From: an uncultured Mobiluncus sp.
GTDB taxonomy: Bacteria; Actinomycetota; Actinomycetes; Actinomycetales; Actinomycetaceae
Direction: 5' to 3'
DNA length: 64,000 nucleotides
Assembly: GCF_943914685.1 (NCBI RefSeq)
Contig: NZ_CALUCZ010000016.1
Location: 4,740 to 68,739, forward strand
Part shown: positions 1 to 8,205 of the stretch, one piece after another
Position numbering within the stretch: position 1 is the first letter of the stretch
Layout: each line of letters starts with the position of its first letter
Notes under the pieces: model-generated
What the model was told of the DNA's origin: nothing
Databases searched by the model: none
Seen by the model: the letters and a program-made list of their open reading frames with translations, nothing else
Translations under genes and position numbers: made by a program

Positions 1-1311
1 CGTCCCGGTTCCCGCCAGCAGGGTCCCGATGGTCAAAACCATGCCGGAAATGTTCATCAAGTAAGCCAGCGCCATTACTTCCAGGATAGTGGCGGCGGAA
101 TACCGCATGGAATAAATCGCTGACCACAGTTTGGCACCGACCTGTTTAAATCCCAGCGGATACTTCCCGCCTTCGGTAACCAGGGTAAACACCACCCCGG
201 TTACCAGCGCCGCCACCGCAATCAACACTCCCGGTTGGGACAGTATCGGAATGGTGATGTTGCCGATGTTCCCCGCTACGTTCGGTTTGTCCGGGCTGGC
301 CACCCGACCCGCCAAACCGGGCCAGGCGACGTGCAAATCCGTCGCGGTCAAAGCCTTGGCGACCTGGGGCACCATTCGCCCCACGGAGAGAATCACGATG
401 ACCAAGCCATAGGGCATCACAGCCAGCGCCACCCGCCCCACGCGCAGGTCAGTGGGCTTTTCCGTGACGAACTCGGGAGGAACCGGGGGACGATAAACCA
501 ACACCATCAGAGCCACTACCAGGAACGTCACTATGGGCGGCAGGACTCCACCCAGCTCAAAGGACACGAAACGCAAGGTCAGGAACTGTCCGATACCTTC
601 CACCAGGCCCATCACGAAAGCCAGGGGGAACATATGGCGGAAGTGATTCTTATCAATCAACAGGCTCAGCGCGAACGGCATCACGAAAGCAACCGCCGGC
701 TCGGTACAGGACACGTAATACGTGATGTCAGCGGCGTTTTTGATGGGGTCATGCCCGCTCAGAAGGGCCGCCGCGGTCGTTATCGGTACGCCGAACGCCG
801 CGTAGGCCACCGGGGAAGTATTCGCGACCAGGGCGATTACAGCGGCTTTCATTGGTTTGAATCCCAGCCCCAGCAGCAGCGCGGTCACCACTGCCACGGG
901 GACCCCGAAACCGGAGAGCCCCTCTAGCAGACCCCCGAAACACAGCGCAATCAGCATGGCCTGGATACGCAAATCCCCTTGACCGACAGCCGAAAAAACC
1001 TTGCGCAAATCAGCTTCCCGCCCAGTCGCCTCCATCAAACGGTGCAGCCACACGGCAGCGATGACGATAATCACGATGGGGATTAAGCCGTTTTCCGCCC
1101 CGAGCAGGGCGGCCGCGATAGCCATGTCGACCGGCATCCGAAACCCCGCTATCGCCACGAGCAACCCGACCCCCAGGGCGATAGCACCCGCCCAGTGCGA
1201 GCGCATTCGCACGGCTCCGACCAGCACAAAGAACACCGCTACCGGGAGCAGAGCCACGATGGCACTGAGCCACAGCAGCCCTCCGACCGCGGTGACATTG
1301 GGCACGAACAT
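1..1311 (-). CDS. lctP: L-lactate permease (LctP/LldP family), 3' end outside window
   Basis: Membrane permease for lactate uptake, probably proton-coupled (family knowledge). The minus-strand frame is open from an ATG at 1311 to the window edge (437 codons), so the C-terminus is missing. A strong AAGGAG lies 5-6 nt before the start. The protein is a string of hydrophobic segments. It carries family-typical stretches such as LSGFGVPVAVVTALLLGLGF followed by a NTSPVAYAAFGVPI segment, and at the window edge LMNISGMVLTIGTLLAGTGT, which matches the late LctP region. It lies 125 nt downstream of leuA in the same direction. In an anaerobe it could import or export lactate; direction cannot be told from sequence. 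Fairly sure of the family; less of the exact substrate (lactate versus glycolate). Confidence 0.85.
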   Translation of the reverse strand, partial: MFVPNVTAVGGLLWLSAIVALLPVAVFFVLVGAVRMRSHWAGAIALGVGLLVAIAGFRMPVDMAIAAALLGAENGLIPIVIIVIAAVWLHRLMEATGREADLRKVFSAVGQGDLRIQAMLIALCFGGLLEGLSGFGVPVAVVTALLLGLGFKPMKAAVIALVANTSPVAYAAFGVPITTAAALLSGHDPIKNAADITYYVSCTEPAVAFVMPFALSLLIDKNHFRHMFPLAFVMGLVEGIGQFLTLRFVSFELGGVLPPIVTFLVVALMVLVYRPPVPPEFVTEKPTDLRVGRVALAVMPYGLVIVILSVGRMVPQVAKALTATDLHVAWPGLAGRVASPDKPNVAGNIGNITIPILSQPGVLIAVAALVTGVVFTLVTEGGKYPLGFKQVGAKLWSAIYSMRYSAATILEVMALAYLMNISGMVLTIGTLLAGTGT

Positions 1312-1394
1312 GATTTACTCCTTCGTCCTGGCCTACCCTATCAATCGCCACCCGATACCCTGAACTTGCGGGTTGGTTTCTCGAACGCGAACCT

Positions 1395-1416
1395 ACCGGG
1401 TCAGAGCTTTCCCGGT
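1395..1416. repeat. Small inverted repeat between leuA and lctP
   Basis: ACCGGG (1395-1400) and CCCGGT (1411-1416) form a 6-bp stem with a 10-nt loop just past the leuA stop. There is no T-run on the minus strand, so it is at best a weak terminator or a transcript-end hairpin. Confidence 0.3.
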
Positions 1417-1436
1417 GAACCCTCGCGATTGAATCT

Positions 1437-3239
1437 TCAGGGAAACGGAACGGAGCTATCCACGACTTGGGATTGGCGCTGCGCCCGGTTAATCGCCGAG
1501 ATTACGGCCTTATAAGCGGCACGAATGGTCGAAGAATCGATGCCGACCCCCCACAGCACCTCACCGTCCACTACGGCCTCGACATAGGCCGCGGCAGTGG
1601 CATCACGCCCAGCGCTCAAAGCGTGCTCCACGTAATCCAGAATCCGCACTTCCATGCCCATCTGTTCAAAGGCATGGACGAAAGCGTCAATAGGACCGTT
1701 GCCGAACGATTCCAGCTGGAGCTTAGCGCCGCGGTCATTGAGCGCAATGGAGACTTCCGTGTCCCCGCCCGAGGGCGCGGGAACGGAAGAAACGTGCGCC
1801 CCGTCGAGGAAGAAACGCCCCCAGTGACGCGAGTCGATCCCCGCTTCTGACGCCGGTAAGTATTCATCGGCAAAAATCTGCCACAGGTCGTTCGCTCCCA
1901 GTTCGCCGCCGAAACGATCGGTCGTACGCTGCACGATTTTCGAGAACTCGATTTGCAGGCGGCGCGGCAGGTCGAGGTGATGCTTTTCTTTCATTAGGTA
2001 AGCGATACCGCCCTTGCCGGATTGCGAGTTTACCCGGACGATAGCTTCGTAGTTGCGCCCCACATCGTGAGGGTCAATAGGCAGGTAGGGCAGCTCCCAG
2101 ATGACTTGGTTTTCGTCTCCGCCCGCGTCCCGGACTTTCTGTTCGCGCGCAGCAAAGCCTTTCTTAATGGCGTCCTGGTGGGAGCCGGAGAAGGACGTAT
2201 AGACCAGGTCCCCCACGTAGGGCAGCCGCGGCGGGGTGGACATACGGGTGCAGCCCTCGACAATTCGGCGGACTTCATCGAGGTTGGACAGGTCCAGTTG
2301 CGGGTCGATGCCTTGGCTAAAGAGGTTCATCGCCAAGGTGACTAGGTCAACGTTGCCGGTTCGTTCACCCTGGCCCAGCAAACACCCCTCGACCCGGTCA
2401 GCGCCGGCCATCTGGGCCAGTTCGGCGGTCGCAATGCCGGTGCCGCGGTCGTTGTGGTTGTGGGCGGAAATGCAGACATGTTCACGGTGTGAGATGTGGC
2501 GGCAGAAGTACTCGATTTGGTCGGCGTGAACGTTGGGCGTGCAGCGTTCTACGGTCGTAGGCAGGTTCAGGATAATTTCCCGCTCGCTGTCGGGCTGCCA
2601 GACTTCCATCACTGCTTCGCAAACTTCCAGGGCAAAGTCGATTTCAGTATCTACGAAAATCTCCGGGGAGTACTCGTAGCCAAAGATTGTGTCGTCCCCC
2701 AGGATTTTTTCGGCTCCGGCGATGACTTCGCGAGTGCCGGACACCGCCATCTCGATGGTTTGCGCTTTATCGTTGTGAAACACGACTTGGCGAAATACCG
2801 GCGCGGTCGCGTTGTAGAGGTGCACGGTGGCGCGATGGTATCCCTTAATGGCTTGCAAGGTGCGTTCCAAAAGTTCCGGGCGGGATTGTGAGAGTACCGA
2901 GCAGGTCACGTCCTCGGGAATGGCGTCGTCCTCGACTAGGGAACGTACAAAGTCAAAGTCGGTTTGGGAAGCGGCCGGGAAACCGATTTCGATTTCTTTG
3001 AACCCCAGGCGCACCAGGAGGTCAAACATTTCGCGTTTGCGCGCGGAGTCCATCGGTTCGATGAGGGCTTGGTTGCCGTCCCGCAGGTCGGTGGACAACC
3101 AGCGCGGTGCTTTCGTAATCCGGTTGTTAGGCCAAGTTCGTTCCGGAAGTGAAATGGGGTTCGTCTCTAGGAACGGGCGATATTTGCCGTAAGGCATTCC
3201 GGAGGTTTGCTGACGGTTGGTGAATCCAGAGGTACGCAT
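1437..3239 (-). CDS. leuA: 2-isopropylmalate synthase
   Basis: Condenses acetyl-CoA with 2-ketoisovalerate, the first committed step of leucine synthesis (cytosol). The 600-aa length fits the long actinobacterial LeuA class. The catalytic HMGL-like domain starts near residue 45 with the metal/ketoacid motif STDLRDGNQ (49-57). It continues with the AHNHNDRG metal-binding motif and the GQGERTGN loop. The C-terminal ~140 residues form the leucine-binding allosteric dimer domain, so feedback inhibition by leucine is expected. The ATG at 3239 is preceded by AAAGGA. The RNA just upstream carries a leucine-codon leader and mutually exclusive hairpins (see the separate entries), so expression is probably also controlled by leucine-tRNA supply. 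Other leucine genes in the window are leuB and ilvE. Confidence 0.96.
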   Translation of the reverse strand: MRTSGFTNRQQTSGMPYGKYRPFLETNPISLPERTWPNNRITKAPRWLSTDLRDGNQALIEPMDSARKREMFDLLVRLGFKEIEIGFPAASQTDFDFVRSLVEDDAIPEDVTCSVLSQSRPELLERTLQAIKGYHRATVHLYNATAPVFRQVVFHNDKAQTIEMAVSGTREVIAGAEKILGDDTIFGYEYSPEIFVDTEIDFALEVCEAVMEVWQPDSEREIILNLPTTVERCTPNVHADQIEYFCRHISHREHVCISAHNHNDRGTGIATAELAQMAGADRVEGCLLGQGERTGNVDLVTLAMNLFSQGIDPQLDLSNLDEVRRIVEGCTRMSTPPRLPYVGDLVYTSFSGSHQDAIKKGFAAREQKVRDAGGDENQVIWELPYLPIDPHDVGRNYEAIVRVNSQSGKGGIAYLMKEKHHLDLPRRLQIEFSKIVQRTTDRFGGELGANDLWQIFADEYLPASEAGIDSRHWGRFFLDGAHVSSVPAPSGGDTEVSIALNDRGAKLQLESFGNGPIDAFVHAFEQMGMEVRILDYVEHALSAGRDATAAAYVEAVVDGEVLWGVGIDSSTIRAAYKAVISAINRAQRQSQVVDSSVPFP

Positions 3240-3250
3240 ATGAAAATCCT

Positions 3251-3350
3251 TTGCTGCTGTTGCTTTTATCTTAGTTGCCAGGCAAGCGGAAAACTCCGCG
3301 CAGGGGGCCTGGCTGATTCAGAGCCCTACGCGGTTAGGCAACAGCAGCAA
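3251..3350 (-). promoter_or_regulatory. leuA translational attenuator (leucine leader RNA)
   Basis: Within the 123-nt leader three helices compete. Arm A (3350-3338, the four Leu codons TTGCTGCTGTTGC) is perfectly complementary over 13 nt to arm A' (3263-3251), which ends at the leuA Shine-Dalgarno. The tail of arm A (GTTGCC, 3342-3337) can instead pair with GGCAAC (3279-3274). That segment overlaps a third stem-loop (CCAGGC 3312-3307 with GCCTGG 3283-3278, inner stem GCGGA/TCCGC). Inference: a ribosome stalled on the Leu codons would keep arm A single-stranded and leave the leuA ribosome site open. When leucine is plentiful, A pairs with A' and closes it. There is no T-run terminator, so control is likely at translation. 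Leucine attenuators before actinobacterial leuA genes are known as a class. Confidence 0.75.
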
Positions 3351-3362
3351 TGTTTGCGACAC
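3318..3362 (-). CDS. leuA leader peptide (leaderless, four consecutive leucines)
   Basis: A 14-codon ORF starting at GTG 3362 encodes MSQTLLLLPNRVGL and stops at TGA 3320-3318. The four Leu codons are TTG CTG CTG TTG. There is no ribosome site. A -10 like box (TACCAT, 3374-3369) ends 6 nt before the GTG, so transcription would start at the GTG itself, as for leaderless actinobacterial mRNAs. A second ORF in another frame (ATG 3370) would encode a Cys-rich peptide. I prefer the leucine frame because the gene downstream is leuA. Confidence 0.7.
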   Translation of the reverse strand: MSQTLLLLPNRVGL

Positions 3363-3368
3363 GACCCC

Positions 3369-3374
3369 ATGGTA
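3369..3374 (-). promoter_or_regulatory. -10 box of the leuA leader transcript
   Basis: TACCAT read on the minus strand, 6 nt before the GTG of the leader peptide. No convincing -35 hexamer is seen 17-18 nt upstream. Confidence 0.5.
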
Positions 3375-3417
3375 CCACGGGTTTCACTTTACGAAATTGC
3401 TGTCTCAGTATGAGAAA

Positions 3418-4533
3418 TTAACGCAGTTCGCGCAGGAAGTTATGGTCCAGATACCACCGCAGGGGCTTGTCCAGAACCACTATCGCTCCGCCCCCCGGAT
3501 TACTCGAAGTTTTTGCGGTGAGTCCCTCCAAAACCGCCAGCGGCAAGGGCGCCATGACCTCAAAAACTCGGTAGGGTTTCTCATTTTTCAGGCTGATTCC
3601 CCGTTGCGCCAAGGGGGTTCCCATGGCAAACAAAAACTGAGCTTTATCATCGTCAAAGCAATCCAGCAGGTCGCCGGGACGCAGCTCGTTGGAGCCGGGT
3701 TTCCCGCCACGAGAAATCGTGCGGGCATCAATTCCGACGGCAGTGCGGTGACCACGTTCGACAGCGTTCGCTGGCAACTCGCCGGTTTCGGGCTTTTCCC
3801 GCACCAACCGGGCGACCAGGGAAACCGCCGATTCTATGTCAGGCAAAACTTCGTAGGCAGCGAACTCGGCACCACGCTGCGAACCGACCACATACCCCTC
3901 GTCACCCCAGGGAGCGACCACCCACGGTCCTTCGGGAGCTAGCGGCAGTTGGGGATCGCGAGGGTCAAACCCCCGCACTACCTCAGCCTCTGTCAGGCCG
4001 CGCTGGGCACACAACTCATCAAAATACGACTTGTAATGGGAGACCTCGCCCCCCTCGGACTCGGCATTGCCCGGTGGCTGGGGCACATCCCACGTAGCTT
4101 CGGGACGTCCAGAATGTTTACCAGCACGTTTTTCCGCCCGCTCAGTCCACGTCAAGCGCGCCAACTGGGCGATTTCCTCATTCGTATCTTCACGCAGCTC
4201 GGCGATGACTTTCAACGGTGTCAACTCATTAGCCACCGCCGCCTTTTGCACCCGACTATCGCCGTCTTTGGCGAGTTTAGCGAGCACATAAGCGGGGGTG
4301 CGCTCCTGCATGGCAACCAGGTAGCGCGCCCGCCACGGGGCAAATAAAGCAATCGTCTCAAACACGGTATCGGGCAAATTTTGTGATTGCGCCACGTATT
4401 CAGCCAGCTCCGGGCGGGTACGAATGACTTCCTCCCAAATAAAAGTCGGCGCCACGTCCGTCATCGCCCGCATGAAGTCCTCTTCGTTTTCCGAAGTGCA
4501 CAGGCGAGCGAACTCCTGGACCGAACCAATCAC
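3418..4533 (-). CDS. TNT-like (NAD-glycohydrolase toxin fold) domain protein with helical-repeat N-terminus
   Basis: The start is GTG 4533, because a near-perfect AAGGAGG lies 8 nt before it; the upstream in-frame TTG has no ribosome site. This gives 371 aa. Residues ~1-140 are helical, with phrases like DSRVQKAAVANELTPLKVI that resemble leucine-rich-variant or HEAT-like repeats. The C-terminal ~90 residues follow the pattern of the tuberculosis necrotizing toxin (TNT) family: LDCFDDDKAQFLF, GTPLAQRGIS, YRVFEVMAPLPLAV, then NPGGGAIVVL and a closing hydrophobic segment. TNT enzymes hydrolyse NAD+. In the known toxin a Gln follows the GGG motif; here that place reads GGGAI, so activity is doubtful. 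There is no signal peptide and no obvious immunity neighbour. The domain call is by motif memory; function unknown. Confidence 0.6.
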   Translation of the reverse strand: MIGSVQEFARLCTSENEEDFMRAMTDVAPTFIWEEVIRTRPELAEYVAQSQNLPDTVFETIALFAPWRARYLVAMQERTPAYVLAKLAKDGDSRVQKAAVANELTPLKVIAELREDTNEEIAQLARLTWTERAEKRAGKHSGRPEATWDVPQPPGNAESEGGEVSHYKSYFDELCAQRGLTEAEVVRGFDPRDPQLPLAPEGPWVVAPWGDEGYVVGSQRGAEFAAYEVLPDIESAVSLVARLVREKPETGELPANAVERGHRTAVGIDARTISRGGKPGSNELRPGDLLDCFDDDKAQFLFAMGTPLAQRGISLKNEKPYRVFEVMAPLPLAVLEGLTAKTSSNPGGGAIVVLDKPLRWYLDHNFLRELR

Positions 4534-4562
4534 GTTGATGCCCTCCTTTGGCTGCAAGGGTG

Positions 4563-4568
4563 ATTATA
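4563..4568 (-). promoter_or_regulatory. -10 box upstream of the TNT-like gene
   Basis: A perfect TATAAT on the minus strand, about 30 nt before the GTG at 4533. No good -35 is visible at 17-18 nt. Confidence 0.5.
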
Positions 4569-4658
4569 ACTAAAGTTTAAGCCATAGGAGGGCACCAGCG
4601 TGAGGTTTCACCTCACTATTGAGTTGTTTCGCGAGGCGGACGGGCCGCCCGACCGTGC

Positions 4659-6329
4659 TCATTCATACTTGAATTTGCCCAGTTCCGCACGCAAATCCGC
4701 GGCCTTGGACTGCAGATCCGAAGCGGTCGCAGCCAAGGCGTTCAACGGTTCCACCGCTTGGCTAGCAGCCCCGGCAAACTGGCCGATATTCGTCGCAATC
4801 GTGGAAGAGCCGGAGGCCGCCTCGGTCACGGAACGCGCCATCTCGTTCGTGGTGGCGGTCTGCTCCTCAACCGCAGCAGCAATCGTGGTTTGGAAGTCGT
4901 TGATTTGGGAAATAATCTCGGAGATACGCCGGATAGCCGTCACCGCGGAATCCGTGTCATCTTGAATCTTGGCAATCCGTCCAGTGATGTCATCGGTGGC
5001 TTTAGCCGTTTCCGCCGCCAAATCCTTCACCTCACCAGCAACTACCGCAAAGCCCTTACCCGCTTCGCCAGCTCGCGCCGCCTCAATAGTGGCGTTCAGC
5101 GCCAGCAGGTTGGTTTGCTCCGCAATAGCGGTAATGGTGTGGATCACATCGTCAATTTCTTTCGACGACTTGCCCAGTTTCTCCACAGTCTCGGTGGTCG
5201 CCGCGGCTGCTTCCGTAGCCTCCTGGGCGACCCGCGCCGCCTCGTTGGCATTAGACGAAATCTCCCGGATAGCCGACCCCATCTCTTCTGCGCCCGCAGC
5301 AACAGTCTGCACGTTGATGGAAACCTGTTCCGCCGCGCCCGCCACCGCGTCAGCTTGCGCCGCCGAATCGGCGGCTGCCTGAGCAGTCTGAGTGGTCAGA
5401 TCAGCCACGGTCTCTGACTCGGAACGAACCGTCTCGGAAGTGCGAGCCGCCGACCCGAAAGCCTCTTGCAAGGTCGAATTGGAAAGGTTCACCGCCCGCG
5501 ACATATCCGCCAGCTCATCGTTGGAATTAATGACCGCGCTACGCGTCAAATCTCCTTGGGCCAAACCTTTCACCACGTTTTCCACAGATTCCACGGAATG
5601 AGTGATAGCACGGCGCACTTTACCCATAATTAATACCGCTAGGACCACCACGAGAACCAAGACAATCGACTGGAAAATCAGTCCCCGGAGGCGTTGGTCA
5701 TCCATGTCCTTCTTTGACTGGTCCACTTCTTGCTTCAGCAGCGGTGTGAGCTGATCTTGCTGGGCGACCATATCGCTGATGGTCTGGGGAACGACCGTGT
5801 TCAAGGTTTCGGAATTTTGCCCCCGGCTAGCTTGTAATTCGGAAGTCGATTGCGCTATGACCTCGCGCAGGCTAGCGGCAGATTTCTGTAATCCTTGAGC
5901 CGCAGCCAGAACCTCATCGGAGTTTGTGGTGTCGATAATCGTTTGGATATTTTGTTCCAAAGTGCCCTGGGCTGCTTCCAGTTGCTGAGCTTGCGCATCG
6001 TCGGGCTGGCCCTCCAAGATGGAGCGCGCATAAGCGTTTTGGTGCTGGCCAATCTCAAAAATATCGGCCTCCATCAAAGATAGCGTTTCCGCGTTGGTAG
6101 AGGCGTCTAGGTACTCTGTCGTGCTGTAGTTGGTCTGAACCATCGTAATTACTGAGGCAAGCCCCAAGATGAGCAACCCTACGAACCCCGGCAAAGCGCC
6201 TCTGAACAGGCGCTTCAACAAAGTGGTGCGCTTGTAAGTTTTTTCCGGTTTCGTCGTGTTATTCGGTTGATTCTTCATTCCCTGCTCCCCTAGCTGGTTG
6301 ACCGGATTAGTCTGAGTCATGATTCTCAC
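4659..6329 (-). CDS. Methyl-accepting chemotaxis protein (second of a coupled pair)
   Basis: Membrane chemoreceptor that would signal to CheA/CheW and the flagellar motor. About 556 aa. It has a basic cytoplasmic lead, TM1 near 46-66 (GALPGFVGLLILGLASVITM) and an external helical sensor to ~215. TM2 follows near 216-236, then a HAMP linker and a coiled-coil signalling domain. The conserved hairpin tip reads EQTNLLALNATIEAARAGEA, followed by GKGFAVVAGEVKDLA. The start is uncertain. GTG 6329 overlaps the stop of the upstream receptor; ATG 6320 and ATG 6278 (behind GGGGAG) are in frame too. It is co-transcribed with, and probably translationally coupled to, the receptor at 6326-7993. The two tips are almost alike while the sensor domains differ, so they probably join mixed arrays but bind different signals. 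Confidence 0.93.
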   Translation of the reverse strand: MRIMTQTNPVNQLGEQGMKNQPNNTTKPEKTYKRTTLLKRLFRGALPGFVGLLILGLASVITMVQTNYSTTEYLDASTNAETLSLMEADIFEIGQHQNAYARSILEGQPDDAQAQQLEAAQGTLEQNIQTIIDTTNSDEVLAAAQGLQKSAASLREVIAQSTSELQASRGQNSETLNTVVPQTISDMVAQQDQLTPLLKQEVDQSKKDMDDQRLRGLIFQSIVLVLVVVLAVLIMGKVRRAITHSVESVENVVKGLAQGDLTRSAVINSNDELADMSRAVNLSNSTLQEAFGSAARTSETVRSESETVADLTTQTAQAAADSAAQADAVAGAAEQVSINVQTVAAGAEEMGSAIREISSNANEAARVAQEATEAAAATTETVEKLGKSSKEIDDVIHTITAIAEQTNLLALNATIEAARAGEAGKGFAVVAGEVKDLAAETAKATDDITGRIAKIQDDTDSAVTAIRRISEIISQINDFQTTIAAAVEEQTATTNEMARSVTEAASGSSTIATNIGQFAGAASQAVEPLNALAATASDLQSKAADLRAELGKFKYE

Positions 6330-7993
6330 TGTCCTTCTCGGTAGGTGAATTCGCCCAGCTGCTGGTTCAAGCCCTGAGCTTGGTTCGCCACGCCTTCCGC
6401 TCTGTCGACAGAATCACGCAGGTTATCGGCACTCTTGTTAGTTGTCCCAGCTATCTCGTTGATATTTGCCGCAATCTCAGTCGAGCCGGTGGACGCTTCC
6501 GAAATGGACTTGGTCATCTCATTGGTGGTGGCGGTTTGCTCCTCAACCGCCGCCGCAATGGTGGCTTGGAAATCGTTGATTTGGGCGATGATGTCACTGA
6601 TTTGACTGATGGCCTCCACCGCTTGACCAGTGTCGACCTGAATCTGCTCGATACGTGAAGCCACATCAGCGGTGGCCGCGGTGGTTTCCGCTGCCAAATC
6701 CTTGACCTCACTAGCCACAACCGCGAACCCGCGGCCCGCGTCTCCAGCGCGCGCCGCCTCAATAGTGGCGTTCAGCGCCAGCAGGTTGGTCTGTTCCGCC
6801 ACCGCCGTAATCGTCTCAATGACCTCACCGATCTCTTGGCTGGACTCGCCCAACTTAGTTACGGTTTCGTTAGTCTGAGCTGCGACTTCGGTAGCTTCCA
6901 TCGCAACCTTGGCTGCCTCGTTAGCGTTCGAAGAAATCTCGCGAATCGAGGCACCCATTTCTTCCGCAGCTGCCGCCACCGTAGCAATGCTTGTGGAAAC
7001 CTGTTCAGCCGCTGCCGCAACGGAAGTAACCACGCTACTGGCCTGCTCAATCGTGCCGATGAGCTCATGACCGTCGTCTACCATCTTTTCAGTAGTAGCG
7101 TGCACTTCCTCGGCGGTCGTAACGGTATGACCAAAAATATTACGTAGCTTTTCAGCGGCGATATCGAGTTTATCCGCCAGACGCCCGATTTCGTCATTGG
7201 TGTGCTTGACGGGATGGATGGTCAGGTCTTTGCGGGAAAGTTGATTCAAGGCAGCGGAGCTTTCCTGAGCCGATTTCACGAAACCTCGAGACATCTTGAG
7301 GTTCAATAACAGCATGATGAGCAGCATCACCACACCAGTCACAATAACTGCCGCAATGGTCAGAGGCTGAATAAATTTTATCCTGGCGCTGGCAGCTTGG
7401 TTTTGGACGTTCAAATCCTCGCTTAGCTTTCCGATGTTATCGCTGATTGACGTCGACACATTCCGGATATTTTCCGCCTCGGCTATCACCGCACCACGCA
7501 GACCATCTAGAGAAGTCACGGACCCGCTGACCTGCGTCAGCATGGCACTCAAAGACGCGCTGTCGGATTGGATAGCCTCGAACGTGGCCTGATTACTAGC
7601 TCTGAGCTGTGCCGTGGGGAAATTGGACACGTGTTGATTAAAGGCATCCAGCTCCTCTAGATATTCCCCGAAAATCTGCAACGCGTTCGGATCATTTCGC
7701 AGAGCGGTATAGGTACCCTGCGACCACAGAAATTCCGCGGAGCGCCATTCCTCAGCCAACTTGGTAATTTCCTGCGAAGTCGCGGAACTAGAGGCCTTTT
7801 GGGAAACTTCTGCGTTCTCTATCCCAAGTCCTCCCCATTCCACTGCTAACAGCAAAATCGCTGCTATAGCAGCGACGAAATTTACCAAGAACATCTTTTT
7901 CCCTAAGGGGAATTTTTTTCCGTCAGTCTTCAGGCTCTCGCCAACTTGCACGGTAGCACCAGCTTGTACTGGTGCCGCCTTTTTCTTAGACAT
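6326..7993 (-). CDS. Methyl-accepting chemotaxis protein (first of a coupled pair)
   Basis: Chemoreceptor of 555 aa. It has a basic N-terminus, TM1 near residues 31-52 (KMFLVNFVAAIAAILLLAVE), an external sensor of ~160 residues and TM2 near 207-228 (LTIAAVIVTGVVMLLIMLLL). HAMP and the MCP signalling domain follow, with tip EQTNLLALNATIEAARAGDA. ATG 7993 is preceded at some distance by AAGGAAGG. Its stop overlaps the start of the next receptor by 4 nt. A candidate sigma-28 (flagellar class) promoter lies 71-97 nt upstream, fitting co-regulation with motility. The ligand cannot be read from the sequence. Confidence 0.94.
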   Translation of the reverse strand: MSKKKAAPVQAGATVQVGESLKTDGKKFPLGKKMFLVNFVAAIAAILLLAVEWGGLGIENAEVSQKASSSATSQEITKLAEEWRSAEFLWSQGTYTALRNDPNALQIFGEYLEELDAFNQHVSNFPTAQLRASNQATFEAIQSDSASLSAMLTQVSGSVTSLDGLRGAVIAEAENIRNVSTSISDNIGKLSEDLNVQNQAASARIKFIQPLTIAAVIVTGVVMLLIMLLLNLKMSRGFVKSAQESSAALNQLSRKDLTIHPVKHTNDEIGRLADKLDIAAEKLRNIFGHTVTTAEEVHATTEKMVDDGHELIGTIEQASSVVTSVAAAAEQVSTSIATVAAAAEEMGASIREISSNANEAAKVAMEATEVAAQTNETVTKLGESSQEIGEVIETITAVAEQTNLLALNATIEAARAGDAGRGFAVVASEVKDLAAETTAATADVASRIEQIQVDTGQAVEAISQISDIIAQINDFQATIAAAVEEQTATTNEMTKSISEASTGSTEIAANINEIAGTTNKSADNLRDSVDRAEGVANQAQGLNQQLGEFTYREGQ

Positions 7994-8063
7994 CTAAGAA
8001 CGCCGCCTTCCTTGAAAATTTTTCCGTGTCGAGTAAACCGGATTTTTCCGATGACATGGAACA

Positions 8064-8090
8064 TCATCGCTGTTCACCGCTAACATTTTA
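8064..8090 (-). promoter_or_regulatory. Candidate sigma-28 (FliA/SigD type) promoter of the chemoreceptor pair
   Basis: On the minus strand TAAA (8090-8087) is followed after exactly 15 nt by AGCGATGA (8071-8064), close to the flagellar sigma consensus TAAA-N15-GCCGATAA with the CGAT core intact. It lies about 71 nt before the first receptor. Sigma-28 control of chemoreceptors is usual in motile bacteria. Confidence 0.5.
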
Positions 8091-8131
8091 GGCTTTTTTC
8101 GGCCTTTTTTGGTGCTGTCACCACACGATTC

Positions 8132-8174
8132 GCCAAAAATGACGTTTCCCCGACCGGAATACTCGGTCGAGGGA
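8132..8174 (-). terminator. Possible terminator after cimA
   Basis: Read on the minus strand, a hairpin (TCCC-bulge-CGACCG, loop, CGGTCG-GGGA; 8174-8147) lies about 30 nt past the cimA stop. It is followed a few bases on by ATTTTTGG. The stem is good but the T-run is short and displaced. Confidence 0.4.
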
Positions 8175-8205
8175 ACTTGTGAAAATACGGTATAAACCTA
8201 GCGAA

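Noticed and set aside
235..927. 230-codon plus-strand ORF at the left edge
   Set aside because: Opposite the lactate permease; Gln/His/Arg-rich shadow.
3328..3370. Cys-rich 14-residue ORF (CCCC run) from ATG 3370 in the leuA leader
   Set aside because: It overlaps the Leu-codon frame and would suit cysteine attenuation, but the downstream gene is leuA and the -10 box fits the GTG of the Leu frame better.
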